This document shows, piece by piece, positions 11,412 through 23,613 of a stretch of 64,000 nucleotides of DNA. The notes under the pieces are model-generated. The model was not told the DNA's origin. It saw nothing but the letters and a program-made list of their open reading frames with translations, and made no database searches. Source of the stretch: Globodera rostochiensis. Lineage: Eukaryota > Nematoda > Chromadorea > Rhabditida > Heteroderidae. The DNA lies in NCBI GenBank assembly GCA_018350325.1, contig JAEVLN010000015.1, forward strand, positions 764,008 to 828,007, read 5' to 3'. Every line of letters starts with the position of its first letter. Position 1 is the first letter of the stretch. Position numbers and translations under genes: made by a program.

Positions 11412-12793
11412 TACCGCGTGTACAATTCGCTGCACATGTAGTCAGGGTTTAGAATGGGAAATAGACAACTGTATGACCGGACGCCATCGAACATTCCCGT
11501 ATTGATGTAGTAGGTGCACACTTTGGTGGGAAAACAATTTCAAGTTATGTCGACAAGGCAGATTCTCTTCCAGGACCATGTTTACTACCATAGGGGTCCC
11601 TTTTGCAAAATTAGTCTTTTTTGGACAGTTTTCTTATCAATCATTAAAATCTCAATAAAAAAAAAATTCCCGGCGGTGCCTATCGGCGTCCGGACCTGTC
11701 CCATTTTAAAAAAGTGAATCGACTTTCCCCTACCTCCCTCCCCCGATTTTTTTTAGATACGGCCCTGGTGTTCTCTTCTACTAATTTTTGTTCGGAATAT
11801 TTGTGTCCGCCCTCACCCAACGCAACTCACCCGTCGTCACGGTGATCGGAACCCCGAGTTCTATCAGTTCCAGTCTCAGTGCCTCACTGAATCCGACCGT
11901 GCCGAATTTGCTGGCGCAGCTGCAAAAGGAAATGAGGAACCATTACGCTGTTGCAGCTGTTCATCGCTCTCTCACTAGTCCGCGAGGCCGTTGATGCCGG
12001 CCACCCCAGCCAACGAAGCGACGTTGACGATGTGCCCCCTTCGTTGTTCAATCATTGCCGGCAGAAAGGCTTTGACGGTCTGAACAGAACGAAGGGAAAA
12101 GCCTACAGACAGTCATAGAGACGTACAAAAAACATCGAAGTGCAATTTACGGCCATTGTCTTCTCCATCAATTCGTCGGGACAGTCGAACAGTTTGCGGC
12201 CCGACACAATGCCAGCATTGTTTGTTCACGAGCACGTCCGGGTCACCGACTTCCTGTTTAACCCTTTCGGCAACTGCGTAAATTGCCTTCCTGTCGCTGA
12301 GGTCGATTGTGTAGGCGAAAGACTGAAACAAATTGTTTTGTTTACACAAAAAATGCAGCAGATGTTCAAGCAGTACCCAAAAATAATTTATCAGAAAAGG
12401 AAACCGAAATAAATTCCTAAAAAATTCTAACGAACAATGTAGTCATTTCCTCAAAGTACAACCTCAATGTCGAGCTCGTCCAAAGCCATCTTCGTCTCGG
12501 CGTTCAGTCGTTCATTGACATCCCAAAGAACAATTTTGGAGCCCAACTTTCCAAACTGTAAAGCCATTGCAAAAAATGAACCATCCTCAAACTGACTGCC
12601 TACCACCAACCTTTATCGCCATCAAACGTCCGATTCCACTTCCGCTGCCAGTGATCAGCACAATTTGGCCCTTCAATGATTTGCGTGGGAATATGTGAAG
12701 AATTGGGATGGCCTTCAAAGCTCCAATCCACCAGTAATACACCGCCTCGCACAACGCGTGCAGTAATCGGATAAATCCATTAAAAAACGACAT
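11412..12793 (-). CDS. short-chain dehydrogenase/reductase, SDR16C/RDH10-like, possibly C-terminally short
   Basis: NAD(P)-dependent oxidoreductase of the membrane-anchored retinol/steroid dehydrogenase group. The first exon (12793 down to about 12600) encodes a hydrophobic N-terminal anchor followed by [12 protein letters not shown], the Rossmann TGxxxGxG motif. Later exons give IVLWDVNE (cofactor specificity loop), a conserved stretch with VLVNNAG-like sequence, [11 protein letters not shown] and, across a short intron near 11980, YCASKFG, the catalytic YxxxK. The last recognised exon (about 11530-11415) gives [14 protein letters not shown], a family hallmark. The phases of these later junctions agree. 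After ELYTR the frame meets TAA (11412-11414), several dozen residues earlier than usual. That site also reads as a donor (GGTAAATT), so a missed last exon is possible. It lies on the same strand as, and about 250 bp upstream of, the spectraplakin fragment. Confidence 0.8.
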
Positions 12794-12799
12794 GACAAC

Positions 12800-13700
12800 A
12801 AAAGTTGAGTTGAGCGAATGTCAATTAAAGGGCCGTGTCGAAAAAATAATCAACTAAAAATTATTAGCAAATTAGAAATTTGTGCAACTTATTTTTCTAG
12901 GAATGTTTTAATGGGCTAGGGATCGGATGGATAGACAAGTCGGGCAGGTACCCGACACGCAACTACCCGAATCAGGTATTTACCCGGTATACGCCCGGGG
13001 GTCAAAAAAAAATACCCGCAAGCCCAAATTCAATCTGTTTGCAATTTTTGTAAGGAAAGTGAATCGATTCTCACAGACAACAGAAATTGGCAATATATGT
13101 AACTTCGCAAGAGTGAAAGAAAGTAAAACAAATAAAACTCGGCCGAAGAAAATCGGGGGGGGGGGGGGGGAAGGACCAGATGTATTAATCGATCACCGCT
13201 GTTATGTAGACGACAGAAAGTGTAAGAAATTAAAGCCACCAACCACGCCTCCGCCGTAATTTATTAAGAGTTTATTAGGTAGTTTAAATTCAAAGTATAG
13301 CGGTGCAACTTTTTTTTTTTCCTATTTTCAAAATTGCTACATATTTATCAAACTTTGATGATTTTCGCTGCTTTTTGTGTTTTGGGATTTTTGTGGGTTT
13401 TAATGGACTACAGCTCAAAAAACGCCATATTTCCAAAGCACTTACCCAAATTTAAATTGCTCTACTGATTTCAAACTAATTTTGAACAGCTCCTCTTTCA
13501 ATGGCCATATCTCAAACATTTCACAATACACTTGGTATTTTAAATGAAAATTGGGGCTCAATCAATCGTCACCAAACCCATTGCTTTTTCGATTAACGAA
13601 AATTAAAACACCTAATTTTATACAACAACAAAATAAAGACACAAATAATTACATAGCAATACATATATACAATCCACGGGGAATATACAAATATACACAC
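12800..13700. other. intergenic, no gene recognised
   Basis: Between the dehydrogenase start and the end of the unrecognised minus-strand gene. It contains TAGGGATCGGATGG near 12914, resembling the terminus of the small elements elsewhere, but no matching right end was found. There is a run of G at about 13157-13170. No coding signal was seen. Confidence 0.6.
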
Positions 13701-13829
13701 GGAGTATACACACCATAAGCCATCAATATGTATCGCATAAATGTCAATTTGCGCTCCCATCATTCTCCGGGCATCTCCAGCCAGGCGGGCATTGCGCTCA
13801 AGCTCCAAAGGGGCCGCCGGTTCGACGAT

Positions 13830-14590
13830 TCAGCGCACTCTCAACGCCTCATGCACGCGCTCCGGCCTGTCAGAGGGAGAAGAGTCGCACAGCTTCCTGA
13901 AAGCATTCGAATTTAAAATGAAATGTATTTGTTGATCATTAAATCACCCACCCATAAAGTTTGCGGATCTCCCGTGGAAGGCGTCGGAATTCGTCTGTCT
14001 CTGTGAATTTTCTCGCATCGCCGCGCACTTGTCGATTTCGGAGATCGCACGCCATGGGAGCCTGAAATGAATGGGAGGAATAAATTTCAAAAAACATTTT
14101 TGCAAGCAGAAAACAACGCAAACAATTCGTACAGTGCCAAGTCGCGTCTCAGCGAATCGTCAGCCGGCGCCGTGATGACGAATGAGCCCATCAGAACACC
14201 GCAGACGTTGTGCGCGCGATGCGGCCCATTGGCGACCATCAATTCGTTCTCTTCGACAGATCCGACAATCACTGACTGACTCCTCGTCCCTTTCCATTGC
14301 CATTGTGGCGGTTTGTTGTCGAGCGGTTGTTTGTATCTGTAATAAAGAGAAATGACAATTTGGCAATCAAACAAAAAAAAAACTCTTGTATGGAGGGCCT
14401 TGAAAAAATCAAAACATTTTGGAAACGTTCAAAAATTTTAGTAAATTTTGTAAAAAATTATGAAATTTAAGGAATCCATACAAAACAATAATTCCTACCT
14501 ACACAAAAAATTGCACGGCGAACGGCGAATTGTCGTTTGGCGTGGAATAATAGGTAATTGTCAGTTGTGAATGTGAGCATAATGCCAAAA
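13830..14590 (-). CDS. unrecognised protein, spliced, minus strand
   Basis: I do not recognise the family. Spliced exons can be read. An upstream exon ends NSPFAVQFFV near 14500 and joins in phase to an exon at about 14342-14130 with YKQPLDNKPPQWQWK and GPHRAHNVCGVLMGSFV. The next exon, about 14055-13960, has RKFTETDEFRRLPREIRKLY. A last exon ends in TGA at 13830-13832 after HEALRVR. No signal peptide or membrane helix is evident, and the third exon is rich in Arg/Asp/Glu. The start codon was not resolved; the 5' exon reads open into 14590. Confidence that it is a gene rests on phase-consistent junctions and good coding composition. Confidence 0.5.
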
Positions 14591-14827
14591 ATTGAGTTTT
14601 TATATGCACCGGTTTTGTTTTTAAATTGAATTCTCATTCAAAACGCCAAAAATTTTGTATAAAAGAAAAAGAGATTCCGTGTGGTTCATTCAATTCTCGT
14701 CGACATCAAGCTCCACTCAGCATAAGGTATGTTAGTTTAAATTTTCATTTTTTTCCCCTTCTTAATTTTTTTCACTTAGATTGTCGACGCCTGTGCACTG
14801 CTCTTCAACATCATCGAGCAAAAGCCA

Positions 14828-16089
14828 ATGTCTCGGCGGGACAAATCCAAAACAGCCGGGCCACGGCAGGCGTCAACTCGACAAGTACGGGTCAATACAG
14901 CAAACCAGCCTCGAAGCCCGCATCAACCAGCAGCCGGACCAGCACCAGCGGAACCGCCGAGCCGACCCAGGGAGGACACAGCCGTATTTTCCGCAGCGCT
15001 GGAACGATTCGTGAACGAGACGATGCGGAGGACTGTGCCCGAGCTGGTCAACGAATACACGCAGCTGAACGCACTTCCTCGGGCAGAGACATCGCCGGAG
15101 TTTGCACGGTGAGTGTTCGTTTTGCGTTTGTTCATTTGTTTCACCCAAATTACCCCTTTAGAAACATGGACAGCAACCGCTATAGAGATGTCGTCTGTGC
15201 CGAGCAAAACCGTGTCCGACTCAACAACGAACGATACATCCACGCGAACTGGATCAACGCCCACAACGAGTTCCGCTACATCTGCACTCAAGGACCACTT
15301 CCGACAACATGTGACGACTTCTGGACGATGATTGTGCAGGAGAACATCGGAGCCATCGTGATGCTGTGCGACCTCATTGAAAAAAATTACATCAAGTGCC
15401 ACCAATACTGGCCCACAGAACAGTCTCCGGTAAGTGCATCTGGGGTTTTTGTGAATTTTTATAACTCTTTCCCCCAACAAACAGGTCATGCGCTTCGCCA
15501 ACGGCCAGATCATGGTCAAATTCCAATCCGAGAAGCACTTGGACGGCGATGTGTACAGGACGGACCTCGCAGTGAACGCCCCACAGATGCGCAACAACTA
15601 CATGCAGGTCCAACACTTCCACTGGCGAAGCTGGCCTGACCACGGCGTTCCGCGGAGCGACCTCGCCACGCTTCGTCTCATGTTTCATCTTCATCACATC
15701 GAACGCACCGTTGTGCACTGCTCAGCTGGTAAGTTTTCGGGGGAAAAAGGGGGTTCATCTTGTGACCGATTTTTCACTTTCAGGAATCGGTCGGACGGGC
15801 ACTTTGGTGGCGATCTTCCTGGCATACCAGACATTGCAACGTGGACAGCAGCTCAACTTCTTCCAGCTGGTGCGCAGTCTTCGGCAGCAACGGGCCCAGA
15901 GCGTGCAGACTCTTGACCAGTATCTCTACATATACAACGCGATCTTGCGGTGAGCCAGTTTTTCAATTTCAATAAACAAATATTCAATTTTCATTTTTCA
16001 GTTACGCGCGGAACAAGCTGACCACCATAGACGGCCGCGCACTCGATGTTTACCTGCAGGAGCTGGTCGGCAATATGAAAAGAAGCTGA
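14828..16089 (+). CDS. non-receptor protein tyrosine phosphatase
   Basis: Removes phosphate from phosphotyrosine and is a classical PTP domain protein of the single-domain type that is numerous in nematodes. Five exons join in phase: 14828-15108, 15162-15429, 15485-15728, 15784-15949 and 16002-16089. A low-complexity basic N-terminus of about 65 residues precedes the domain. Motifs in order are NRYRDVVC, ANWINAHNEF (substrate-binding loop region), DFWTMIVQENIGAIVMLC, WPDHGVP (the general-acid WPD loop) and VHCSAGIGRTGTLV (the catalytic HCxxGxxRT P-loop), then a Q-loop region with QTLDQYLYIYNAILRY. All catalytic residues are present. A 5' untranslated exon probably ends near 14728 and splices to TTAG at 14780. 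ATG 14828 is the first in-frame start. Confidence 0.93.
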
Positions 16090-16319
16090 ACGCAGATGTC
16101 GTCTCTGGTGATGTGGAGGACTCCCCGATATTGTTATGGATATGTGCTGTTGTCGGAAAAGCGTATTGTTTGTTCCCAGCCATGTAATTGTCTCCATTAT
16201 CCGTGAAGTGATTGATCATAATTGTTTGTAACTAATTCCATCTCTGTATCTCACACATTTCCACCTTCCCATTGTTGTTGTTGTCATTTCATTTCATCAT
16301 TTGGGCAAATAAAAATGAA

Positions 16320-17040
16320 TACATTCAATTCGCATAGACTTTTCAAATTGAATTTGCTCCCGACCCGACAAAAAAATCCCGATTCCTCCATAAAATTACA
16401 AAATCTCGACCCTGGTACTCTTTTTTATTTTTTTACTCTGCATAACGCCACACCCAATGCCAAATGTTGCTATTTCCTGCGTTAAGTCTCACACTTTTGA
16501 TTTTCTGTGGCATTTCCCCACCAGTGTGTCTCAAAATTTTATTTCCAATGACATGAATAGGTTTATTGCTTTTTTTTTTTTCGTTAGATCGTTAATTTTC
16601 ATCCAAGTAAGCTTTTTGTTATATGGAAAATTCATTTTGCCAAATCAAATCCCAATAAAGCGAGTCCCATTTTCAGAATCTGAACTTTTGGGAAAAGGGT
16701 TCCGTTGTGGGTTTTCCGGCGTTTTACAAAGAGAGGTGCTTAGAGAGACAACTAGAGCCCGGAAATGACCGGATTCCGGGTAGGATTTCCAACACTCATG
16801 GTCCAAATCCTGGGCAAATATTTTTAAGGCTAAAATGGAGTTTACGTGTCGCTCGAAATTTGACAAATCATATACCAATCCTGGTAATCCTGATCCTGTG
16901 TTTGGAATATCGCGTTTTAATTTAACTAGACTTTTGTGATGTATTGTTGTTGTTTTTGTCATTTTACTTTTTTCACGATTTAGCCATCTTTGCTGCTAAA
17001 ACTACTATTTTTTTTGCTCTATTTTTCCAACATCATCCAA
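16320..17040. other. intergenic, no gene recognised
   Basis: AT-rich DNA between the phosphatase and histone H2A. At about 16752 there is CTAGAGCCCGG, the same start as the intact element at 62482, but no inverse end follows within 200 bp, so it may be a broken copy. Nothing else was supported. Confidence 0.55.
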
Positions 17041-17533
<493 letters not shown>

Positions 17534-17801
17534 GCGAGTGAACTGATGGGAAGGAAGTGAAAGCGACCAGAAAAGTTATCCATTTTGCTAAATTGTGACG
17601 AAGGAATGACGATGATCTTTTTTTTTTGATTTGGAATTGTACAATTTACTGTTTGCTGTGTGTTCCATGAAGGCGTGTGACAGGGCAATTTTTGATATCA
17701 AATTCGAAGCGTTGACACAAATACGTTTTAAGATTTTTTTTTGTCAAGTTTTAGTGCTGCTTGCTAATTGTTTTTCAATTTGATATAAAGTTGCGGCTAA
17801 A

Positions 17802-18342
17802 ATGGCAAGTGAAACGTCACAAAAATTGTTTGCAGTTGTTCCACTGTTGAGTTGCCCGCACATTGACCAAGTGAGTTTGGTTTATTTCAATTTATTTGTC
17901 CTTCGTGAGGCGGTTCTTTGAAGATTTCCGCCGTTCCCGAGAAGGGTTTGGACGTGCAGAGCAATTGTGGACAATGTCCAAACATCGGTTATTTTCCCAT
18001 TTTGTTTAAGCATTTGATTTTTTACCAATTTTGTTCTTTTCAGGGGAGAATTGGGTTTGTCTCAAGTGTTATGAGGTGATTAGCGAATCGAATTGCTTTT
18101 GAGCGTGACCGAGACGCCATTGTTTTCAGGTGAACTGTTCGCGCTTCGTCGCTGGCCATGCCGTGACGCATTACGAAACCGCCAACCATCCGATTGCGCT
18201 GAGTTACGCCGATGTGTCCGTTTGGTGCTACACGTGCAACGCCTATTTGGACAACGACGCGTTCGCCTCGGCAATCAAAGCGGCGCGCGAGTCCAAATTT
18301 GGGCAAGACGGACAATCATTGACTGTTACGGGCATTCTCTGA
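17802..18342 (+). CDS. small stand-alone ZnF-UBP (HDAC6-type) protein
   Basis: A zinc finger of the UBP family, which in HDAC6 binds the free C-terminal GlyGly of ubiquitin. Four exons: 17802-17870, 17924-17987, 18044-18075 and 18130-18342, all in phase, giving about 125 residues. Zinc-ligand pattern in order: CPHI, CGQCPNIGENWVCLKCYEV, HAVTHYETANHPIALSY and WCYTCNAYL. The layout follows the HDAC6 finger closely, including the NWVCL and SYxDxSVWCY stretches, but there is no deacetylase domain on either side. It begins 268 bp after the H2A stop on the same strand. It may act as a free ubiquitin-tail sensor; that role is inferred from the family. Confidence 0.88.
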
Positions 18343-18364
18343 AGATCTTTCCATTTTGGCGATA

Positions 18365-18950
18365 ATTTGAACGCCGACAAAATGTGCGATTTGTTTATAA
18401 AGAGTAAATGGGCGGCCATATGATTTTAGTTTTTTTTTGTTTTCCGTCCCCTCCCCCCCCCCCCTAACAGTTTTCCGGTTGCTCTTTTCCATCCCTTCCC
18501 TTGGATACCCATAGAGTTTATTCAAAAAAAAAACAAATACTCAGGCTTGCTTAATTAATTTTATTCATTATGTATTCGATCGATCAGAAAACGAAAGGCG
18601 TCGTCGTCGTCTTGTTGCCGCCGATTGATTTATCTGTCACAAATTAATTGCTTATTAAAGATTGCTGTGCAGCTTGTGCTTTTGAGCACAGAATTGGGCC
18701 AATTCACACCTTTCGGTCAGAACGACGACAGCAGCAGGTGGCGCGGATTGTTAGACAAATCGTCGGGGAATGGCGATCGTACCCTTAAAAGACGGTTGAT
18801 GACCTTTTTTGCCCATCCGAGGATGGCAAATTTCGGGGATTATCGGTATCAAAAAATTCGGGGACAAACTGGGCGATGGGCCGACGATAAAAGAAACTGC
18901 AATGCGGTTATTGGAAACGCAAATTTGGTCCCCCTGAACTGCCTCGAACT
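18365..18950. other. convergent intergenic / 3' UTR region
   Basis: Lies between the plus-strand ZnF-UBP gene and the minus-strand cysteine-tailed gene. It is probably 3' untranslated sequence of both. There is a C-run at about 18450-18465. No coding frame or repeat was supported. Confidence 0.55.
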
Positions 18951-18953
18951 TCA

Positions 18954-20610
18954 TTAAAATGTGTCATAACCACCTTCGCAACAGTCACCACAGCCTCTAG
19001 ACGAGGCTGGACAACGACGACAACAACCAGTAGAGGAACAGCATCTGCTGTTGGCATCACCGGCACAAGTGCAACAACAGCGTCCATCAAAATTTGTGCT
19101 ACTTTTGCATTTGCTGCCATCCAAACAATCAGTGCCGCCGCAGCAGCAGCAGCAAGAAGAACAACAACAAAATCGGCCTGAACATTTGTTGCCAACGGTG
19201 TTGGAGCAGCAACAACCGCCACCCCCCACTGCACTGGCCGTTCCTCCTCTGTCCCCCGCTGGTGGTGGACTCATTGCATCATAATTTGATGCTACGCTAA
19301 TTGTCGATGAACCACCGGCACTGTTCGGCTTGTACACCTAAAGCTGAACATTTTTGTCTCGTCATCTCTGAAGCCTAAATTTGTTTTCTTTCCGCTCATT
19401 AAATTGGCCTGCTTTTCCAATCTCAAATTTTTTTGTTTGTTTGTTTGTTGCTTGGGGTACATTATCTTCAAGCCTTCGCCCAAACGCTCAAATCACTTTT
19501 GATCCGGTCCCGACGATACTCCACCTTAAAGCCCGAGGGCACAATTGTCTCTGTCGGTCTTCGATGGTCACTTCCAAAACCGGCACTGTTCTTCCGAAAC
19601 GGTTCCGTCACATGTTCAAAGCTCGTCCTGCTGCCAAGTTGCGGGGAGGCAACGAGTTCAAATGGTTCAGTGTCCCGCAGGTCCGTCGGTGCGGCGAATG
19701 GAATGTCGGCGTCAACGACGGAATGTTGCAGCGTTGTCTTTTGATGTTGTTGTTCTACTGATACGCCGCCGTCATCAGCAGAAGCCTCCAAAGTTGAAGA
19801 TGACGCTGGGACGACAATTGTTGGTGGCGGCAAATTCGATTTTGACGCTTTTGGTCGATGATAAAAGCGTAAAATTGGTTCCGGCGTTTGTTGATAAAAC
19901 ATTGGTGCCGAATTTGATGAAAAGCCGGGTCCTGCTCCATCATTTTGTGCCGAACTTGATGAAAAGCCATGTCCTGCTCCATTTTGTGTCCGTTGAGAGG
20001 CCTCGGCGAGCCCAGCAGAAATTTGGTCAACGACTTGGTTGCCGTTTTTGTTCAACGCCTTGACGGAGGAAAAAGATTGTGTCAAACCAACGGCACCAAA
20101 GGACCACAAACAGTGAACTCCTCCAACCGTGACGTCCGTTCACCACTCTTCCACCACAAATCGTGCCCACCTTTGTGAATTGGAGGCTCTTCGTCTGGCA
20201 TGGGAAGTTGGCACAATTTTCTGAGTGTTAAGCATTCATTTATTCCACCACCTCCCACAAATGTTGTCGGAACGGATTTGGCCCGTCCTTCTGCATTCTT
20301 TCGCTCGAACAACAGTGCGATTCCTACGCCTTCACCTTCACGCTTCGCTTCACGGCCCACCGTATTTAGGCCCATCCCCGGTGGATCTGATCAAAATTTT
20401 GATTTAGATTGTAATTATTCTTCCATCGCCTGAGGGTCTCTTTGGATTTGTTGACGTGTGCCATCTTTTTTTTCATCATCATTGTCGGAGTGTACCTGTA
20501 ATGAAATTGTTGGATGTGTCGTCGTAGTACAAACGAGCAAAGTGCTGATGGCGCATTGTGTGCCGACCAGGCTCATCGCCATGGACGTGCACAAACGGCT
20601 TGTTCTCGTG
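18954..20610 (-). CDS. unrecognised protein with extremely cysteine-rich C-terminal tail
   Basis: No family recognised. The candidate chain starts near MRQTLNQIRHENKPFVHVHG (about 20620-20500) and passes through an exon with LPMPDEEPPIHK. That exon joins in phase to one with LWSFGAVGLTQSF (about 20115 to 19487), rich in Ser, Gln, Pro and Asn and probably disordered, with a duplicated AQNDGAGPGFSSNS-like segment. A final exon begins VYKPNSAGGSS (phase 0 on both sides) and runs to TAA at 18954. Its last 95 residues hold about 26 cysteines, in clusters such as FCCCSSCCCCCGG, with Gly and Ser between them. The complementary strand reads as CAG/CAA repeats (a poly-Q frame), but the splice phases favour the cysteine reading. 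The 5' end is not resolved. Metal binding or multiple palmitoylation are possible; neither is shown. Confidence 0.5.
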
Positions 20611-20741
20611 CCTTATTTGGTTTAGTGTTTGCCGCATTCGGCGTCACCGAATCTGCTGTTGTTCGGATAAACGGAGCTACCAAACTTACCAGAACGCATA
20701 CGGCGATTCCTCGGCTAAAATCATTCAAATAATTGAAATTA

Positions 20742-20845
20742 GGGTTGCTCTCCGACCCCTCGGGGGTGGGAAAGTCGGGGGCGGGTTGCTCTCCAACCCC
20801 TCGGGGGTGGGAAAGTCGGGGGCGGGATAAGGTTGCTCTCCGACG
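20742..20845. repeat. 42-bp direct repeat related to the TAGGGTTG element
   Basis: About 2.4 copies of GGTTGCTCTCCGACCCCTCG followed by a GGGTGGGAAAGTCGGGGGCGG block. The left edge, TAGGGTTGCTCTCCGACCCC, resembles the terminus of the nested element at 8183. No inverse right end is present, so it is a derived or broken copy. Confidence 0.7.
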
Positions 20846-20849
20846 TTCT

Positions 20850-22190
20850 GTTCCCACAGTTGTAAGCCATGAACCTGGCGTCGGATTGTGTGGCATTGCT
20901 TTCAATGCGACGGGATGGTTTGTGTATGCAGAAGAAATGCCATTGTCACTGGCCATCGGCATCGGCCGGTTGATGTTCAGATCGAATGCGAGAAGTACAT
21001 CGAAGCAGCAGCACAACGAGGTGACAAAGAGAGGGGGGCACGGAAAGCGTCGGCGGCGGCAGCGAAAGGATGACGACGAGCAAGCAATGGACTTTCTGCC
21101 GTTACATTTGGGCACAGCAGTCATTGTTCGCCGCCGGGGCTGTCAAAAAACAAATGCGGGGAGGCGCGGGGAAGACGAGCAACGGGGGAGGGTGGGGGGG
21201 GGGGGTAATGCGAATGAAAAATGTGTAACGATGATGAAGATGGATGGGGGGGGGGGGAGGAGGGGGGGGGGGGGGGGAACGGGATCGTCCAGCAGTCCTC
21301 GTCCTGTCCACCTGTGCGCATCGCCGCCATTCATTCAACGGCCGGGGCCGGTTGATTGTGGTTCGTCATGCGTTGAGTAGCGTCGCAAGGACCAAAACCG
21401 GCTTCAAAAGCCACAGAATAAAGAGAGGGGGGAAGGGAGGCGCCAACCACACAAACCCCGTTAAAATTGTCTCATAGAAAATGCGCTTTTCGATTTTAAC
21501 TCTCTTTTTTTTTGTTGTTTGTTGAACGGAAACAGCGCGGGTTACCCAGCAGAGACCCGCTGTCCCGGTATTTAACGATCGGCCATGGACGGCTTCAACC
21601 GGGGATTGCCGGAGGGGCAAAAGCGTCGGCACTTTTGTTCGACCCGCTTCAACCGTTAGCCGTCAACCGTTAGCCGGAAGTGAATTGTCTCTGTGAATAT
21701 TTTTGTGGTCAAATTAAAAACATTGTAAATAAAGGAAAAGCGGGGAAATTTGATGTTGTAATGATTTGCTGAGCATTTATTAATGTGTGCGGATTTTGAA
21801 CAATGGGAAATTCCGTCGTTTCCACTGAATTTGCCTTCCCTTTCGCTAATTGCCTTTCCGGTCATTGCTTTCATTAATTAATTTGCATTAAAAGAGGGAA
21901 TGCCTTGAAGCAAAATAAAATACTCTGACTGGCATTTGAATTTGTCGCTCATTTAAATATTTTAAAAGCTTTTGGCGTTTTGTTTTTTGCCAATAATTTT
22001 GTCCACTTTTTGTAATCCCTTATTTTTTAATTTTTAACAAAAATTTACCGTTGTTTCACAATTCTACAATCGATTGCCACCCAGAAATTAATTTTGTTAG
22101 ACAATTTTTCTAAAAAAGAACAATTTGAATTACCTTTTACTCTGTTCAGTTTAGAAAGCGAAACTCAAGTTTTTACATATATTGACAAAA
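20850..22190. other. no gene firmly supported; G-runs
   Basis: Reading frames exist on the minus strand around 20870-21000 that could be 5' exons of the cysteine-tailed gene, but no phase-checked junction was found. Long G-runs lie at 21195-21207 and 21246-21280. TCAACCGTTAGCC is tandemly duplicated at about 21645-21675. The remainder up to the NSA2 start is AT-rich. Confidence 0.5.
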
Positions 22191-22191
22191 A

Positions 22192-23613
22192 ATGGTAAAC
22201 TTTTGAGCGAATATTTTAGCCAAATTTTGTTATTTTTAGCCACAAAACGAGCACATCGAACTTCATAGAAAGCGATATGGACGGAAACTGGACCACGAAG
22301 AGCGGACGTAAGTTGAATTTGAATTTAATATAAGGAAAAGCGAGAAAATGAATTTTATTTACTCCGCGAACTTTTGTTTTGTTTTGTTTTCAGAATATTT
22401 TAACGTTTAGACGAAAGAAATTGGCCCGAGCAGTTCATGAACGCTCCAAAGTGGCCAAAACGTTGCGCAAAGGGAAGGCAAAATTGTACCACAAGAAGCG
22501 TTATTCTGAGAAGGTTTGCTTTTGTCTAATCGTCAAATTATGCAAAAAAACAAAAACATTTTGTTTAGGTTCAAATGCGCAAATTGATCAAAGAACACGA
22601 GGAGAAGAAGCAAAAGGGGCCGACAGACAATCGGACGGAGGAGGCCGTGCCGGCATATTTGTTGGACCGTCAAAAGCAAACCGCCGGAAAGGCACTTTCG
22701 ACAGCCATCAAACAGAAGCGAAAAGAAAAAGCGGTAGAAAATGGGGGTGGGGGAGGCCAGGGCATTCTTTTTGCAATTTTGGACACGCTTTTTGCCTTAA
22801 ATGCTCAATTGTTTTAGGGGAAATGATGGCAAAATTTCGGCGCACTTACAAAATACCCAAAAAAACAAAAAAATTTTTCTTTTAAAGTCGACAAAAAGTT
22901 TGTGTTAGGGGTATACAATGGCGTAGAATCCGAATCTGACCTCAATTCTAAATTCCGCACCCGAATTCATGCGTCTTGATCGATTTTGAGTCCCAAAATT
23001 GATTTTGGAAATTTTTTGAATTTCCGAAAATTTGTTCGAATCCGGGTCCGGGGTTCAGAATTGGTCGAAATGGATGGGTGTTCACAAATGCACATTTTTG
23101 TTGCCTTTTGCTTTAAGGCAAAGTACCAAGTGCCGCTGCCGAAAGTGAAGGCGGTCAGTGACGCGGAGGCCTTCAAAGTTGTCAACACGGGCAAAACACG
23201 GCGAAAGGGATGGAAACGGATGGTCACCAAAGTCACCTTTGTTGGCGAGACGTTCACGCGAAAACCGGCGAAATTTGAACGATTCATTCGTCCAATGGGC
23301 CTACGCTTCAAAAAGGTGTGGCACAGACAGTTCAGTTCTGTTGTTTATACGTTTTGTTGCTGTACTTTAGGCCCATGTCACACATCCAGAGCTGCACACA
23401 ACTTTTTGTCTTCCATTGGTCGGCGTGAAGAAGAACCCGTCCTCCCAACTGTACACCTCCCTGGGCGTGATAACCAAGGGCACAATCATTGAGGTGAACG
23501 TCAGCGAACTCGGCATGGTCACACAGGGTGGCAAAGTGGTGTGGGCAAAGTACGCCCAGGTCACAAACCATCCGGAGAACGACGGGTGCATCAACGCCGT
23601 CCTTTTGTTGTAG
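22192..23613 (+). CDS. NSA2: NSA2 / TINP1 ribosome biogenesis protein (eS8-like fold)
   Basis: Pre-60S ribosome assembly factor acting in the nucleolus on late pre-rRNA processing. Six exons: 22192-22194, 22240-22307, 22411-22513, 22569-22733, 23118-23315 and 23371-23613, all in phase. The protein starts [15 protein letters not shown], continues with a highly basic linker, [39 protein letters not shown] and [20 protein letters not shown]. It ends [21 protein letters not shown], essentially the animal NSA2 sequence over its full length. The start codon stands alone in the first exon, followed directly by a 45-bp intron. The next gene on this strand begins 188 bp after the stop, close enough for a worm operon. 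Confidence 0.97.

Noticed and set aside
19051..19284. Plus-strand poly-Gln protein
   Set aside because: No splice sites or start support it, and the minus-strand frame joins in phase to an upstream exon of good coding quality.
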